Below, piece by piece: positions 4,929 through 6,583 of a stretch of 6,583 bases of DNA. The first letter of the stretch is position 1. Each line of letters opens with the position of its first letter. Under the pieces are notes generated by a model. That model saw nothing but the letters and a program-made list of their open reading frames with translations. It ran no database searches and was not told where the DNA came from. Both the position numbers and the translations under genes were made by a program. Origin of the DNA: Planctomycetaceae bacterium (GTDB taxonomy: Bacteria; Planctomycetota; Planctomycetia; Pirellulales; Pirellulaceae); contig JAHEAM010000220.1 of the NCBI GenBank assembly GCA_024642765.1, positions 1 to 6,583 of the forward strand, in the 5' to 3' direction.

Positions 4929-6530
4929 ATGACTTGGCAAGAACTCAACACGGAATTCGATCAGCAACAACAACACATCCAATTGGGTGGTGGTAAAAAG
5001 GCTGCGGCTCGCCAACACGAAAAAGGTCGCTTGACGGCTCGCGAACGTATCGAGCGGCTTTTGGATGCTCCCGAGTCATGGCTGGAGGTCGGCCTATGGG
5101 CGGCCTATGAAATGTACGACGAATGGGGCGGAACCAATTCGGCGAGCGTTGTCTGTGGTGTTGGACGCATCAGCAATCGAGACGTGATGATTATCGCCAA
5201 TGACGCGACAATCAAGGCCGGTGCATTTTTTCCGATGACCTGCAAGAAAGTTTTGCGGGCACAGCGGATCGCGATGAACTGCCGCTTGCCTCTCGTTTAT
5301 CTCGTGGATTCCGCGGGCGTGTTCCTTCCTCTGCAAGATGAAATTTTTCCTGACGAAGATGACTTTGGTCGCATCTTTCGAAACAACAGCGTAATATCGG
5401 CGATGGGCCTTCCACAGTTAGCGGCCATCATGGGCAACTGTGTGGCTGGCGGCGGCTACCTGCCAGTTCTTTGTGATAAATTGATCATGACGGAAGGGTC
5501 TGGCTTGTATCTGGCTGGCCCTGCACTTGTTAAGAGCGCGATTGGCCAAGAAGTTTCGCATGAGGAACTCGGTGGAGCAACAATGCACGCGACAATTAGC
5601 GGCACCATCGATTACCAAGAGCCCGATGACGACGCGGCGATCAGACGCATCAAAGAACTCGTAGCTATGTTTCCGCGCGATCCCCATTTCGATTCGTTCC
5701 GATTGGACGAATTGAAAGCGTCCGCCAAGTCCCAAGAAAAAATCTACGATGAAATCTCACCCGAACCTCAAACGCGCTACGACGTTCGCGAATTAATCAA
5801 ATTCTTGGTTGATGAAGATACTTTTTCGGAATACAAGGCCGAATACGGTAAGACAATCGTGTGTGGCTACGCAAAAATCGGCGGACACCATGTTGGAATT
5901 GTCGCAAACCAACGCCAGACCGTGATGTCAGCAGAAGAAGGCATGCAGTTCGGCGGTGTGATATACCATGATAGTGCCGACAAAGAAGCTCGCTTTATCA
6001 TGGACTGTAATCAGACCTGGACGCCCATTTTGTTTTTACAGGATGTCATGGGATTCATGGTTGGTCGCGACAGCGAACATGCAGGAATTATTCGCGCGGG
6101 CGCGAAGGTCGTGAATGCGATTAGCAACAGCCGTGTACCCAAAATTACCATCATTACTGGAGGCAGTTACGGTGCGGGCAACTATGCGATGTGCGGCAAG
6201 GCCTTCGATCCGCGTTTCATATTTGCATGGCCCAACGCGAAGTACGCGGTTATGGGCGCAAAACAAGCCGCTGCCACCTTGCTCGATATCAATATCGCCG
6301 CCGTCAAACGTGCGGGGCGCGAAGTCGACTCGAAAGAAATGGAAGAACTGCGCGACCGCGTTTCCCAGGCCTACGAGACGTCCACAGACATTCGTTATGC
6401 AGCAGCACGTCTGTGGGTTGATGGCATAATCAAACCTTCCGAAACCAGAAACATCCTCATCCGGACACTAGGAATTGTAACCCGCCACGCTGCTGACGAA
6501 CCCTTTCGTCTTGGCGTCTATCAAGTCTAG
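4929..6530 (+). CDS. Acyl-CoA carboxylase carboxyltransferase (beta) subunit, methylcrotonyl-CoA carboxylase type
   Basis: 533 residues from the ATG at 4929, the normal length of this family (about 510-540). This start gives MTWQELNTEF and then the conserved KGRLTARERI (32-41); the 44 codons upstream from the TTG at 4797 do not look like the family. The protein transfers the carboxyl group from carboxybiotin to an acyl-CoA and works in the cytoplasm with a biotin-carboxylase/BCCP subunit. It has two crotonase-like halves. The N-half shows LVDSAGVFLPLQ (125-136), FPDEDDFGRIF (140-150), the oxyanion-hole CVAGGGYLP (171-179), GLYLAGPALVKSAIG (192-206) and ELGGATMH (213-220). The C-half shows FLQDVMGFMVG (369-379), AGAKVVNAIS (390-399), TGGSYGAGNYAMCG (410-423) and MGAKQAAATL (442-451). 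The LP.Q, GNYAMCG and MGxxQAA signatures point to the methylcrotonyl/geranyl-CoA branch rather than the propionyl-CoA branch. DSAG in place of DSGG marks a subgroup. There is no clear Shine-Dalgarno. No alpha subunit lies in the window. Substrate is unproven. Confidence 0.93.
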   Translation: MTWQELNTEFDQQQQHIQLGGGKKAAARQHEKGRLTARERIERLLDAPESWLEVGLWAAYEMYDEWGGTNSASVVCGVGRISNRDVMIIANDATIKAGAFFPMTCKKVLRAQRIAMNCRLPLVYLVDSAGVFLPLQDEIFPDEDDFGRIFRNNSVISAMGLPQLAAIMGNCVAGGGYLPVLCDKLIMTEGSGLYLAGPALVKSAIGQEVSHEELGGATMHATISGTIDYQEPDDDAAIRRIKELVAMFPRDPHFDSFRLDELKASAKSQEKIYDEISPEPQTRYDVRELIKFLVDEDTFSEYKAEYGKTIVCGYAKIGGHHVGIVANQRQTVMSAEEGMQFGGVIYHDSADKEARFIMDCNQTWTPILFLQDVMGFMVGRDSEHAGIIRAGAKVVNAISNSRVPKITIITGGSYGAGNYAMCGKAFDPRFIFAWPNAKYAVMGAKQAAATLLDINIAAVKRAGREVDSKEMEELRDRVSQAYETSTDIRYAAARLWVDGIIKPSETRNILIRTLGIVTRHAADEPFRLGVYQV

Positions 6531-6538
6531 AAGTGCCA

Positions 6539-6554
6539 GCACATTGAGATGTGC
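6539..6554 (+). terminator. Perfect 6-bp hairpin after the carboxyltransferase gene
   Basis: GCACAT (6539-6544) and ATGTGC (6549-6554) form a perfect stem around the tetraloop TGAG, starting 8 bp after the stop codon. What follows is CCGGTGGTTTCT, without a proper T-tract, so it may be a weak terminator or just a 3' stem. The rest of the window after it (6555-6583) holds nothing I can name. Confidence 0.4.
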
Positions 6555-6583
6555 CCGGTGGTTTCTATCGGCTAACACCCCCT

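Noticed and set aside
1..6583. CRISPR arrays, tRNA or rRNA genes, transposase genes, toxin-antitoxin pairs, phage or plasmid hallmarks.
   Set aside because: No regularly spaced repeats, cloverleaf signals or relevant protein motifs were seen on either strand; the window looks like ordinary chromosomal gene content.

Overview
The window is about 6.6 kb of bacterial chromosome-like DNA of middling GC (roughly half, by eye), densely coding, with five protein genes and no RNA gene, insertion sequence or CRISPR array that I could recognise. A beta-barrel outer-membrane protein shows the host is Gram-negative. The carboxyltransferase subtype, the weak or absent ribosome-binding sites before some genes and the overall gene style would fit a planctomycete (Pirellulaceae-like), but that is an inference; a Bacteroidota or proteobacterial source is not excluded.

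Layout. (1) Positions 2-1078, plus strand: the C-terminal 358 residues of an LbtU/porin-like outer-membrane barrel whose start lies left of the window. (2) Positions 1079-1195: a convergent intergenic gap with two small inverted repeats, one a weak terminator candidate. (3) Positions 4539 down to 1196, minus strand: a tightly packed three-gene operon. Its order of transcription is an FAD-dependent amine-oxidase/desaturase-type flavoenzyme, a 286-residue protein with one C-terminal membrane anchor and a DUF155/RMD1-like look, and a polytopic acyltransferase-like membrane protein (DUF1624/DUF418/HGSNAT type). The first pair overlaps by ATGA and the second pair is 3 nt apart. (4) Positions 4540-4928: a 389-bp divergent control region with an 11-bp bulged inverted repeat enclosing a small palindrome, a 28-codon upstream reading frame and a G7 run. 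(5) Positions 4929-6530, plus strand: a complete biotin-dependent acyl-CoA carboxylase carboxyltransferase (beta) subunit of the methylcrotonyl-CoA carboxylase type, followed by a short perfect hairpin.

How they may work together. The three minus-strand genes are almost certainly cotranscribed and translationally coupled. A soluble flavoenzyme, a membrane-anchored partner and an integral membrane acyltransferase suggest a small membrane-associated modification pathway, with unknown substrate. The carboxylase subunit is divergently transcribed and probably serves acyl-CoA (branched-chain or similar) metabolism; its biotin-carboxylase partner is not in the window. The porin is a separate unit.

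The most interesting items are the uncharacterised three-gene membrane operon (especially the His-rich, tail-anchored middle protein), a perfect 12-bp inverted repeat inside the porin gene, and the structured leader between the divergent units.
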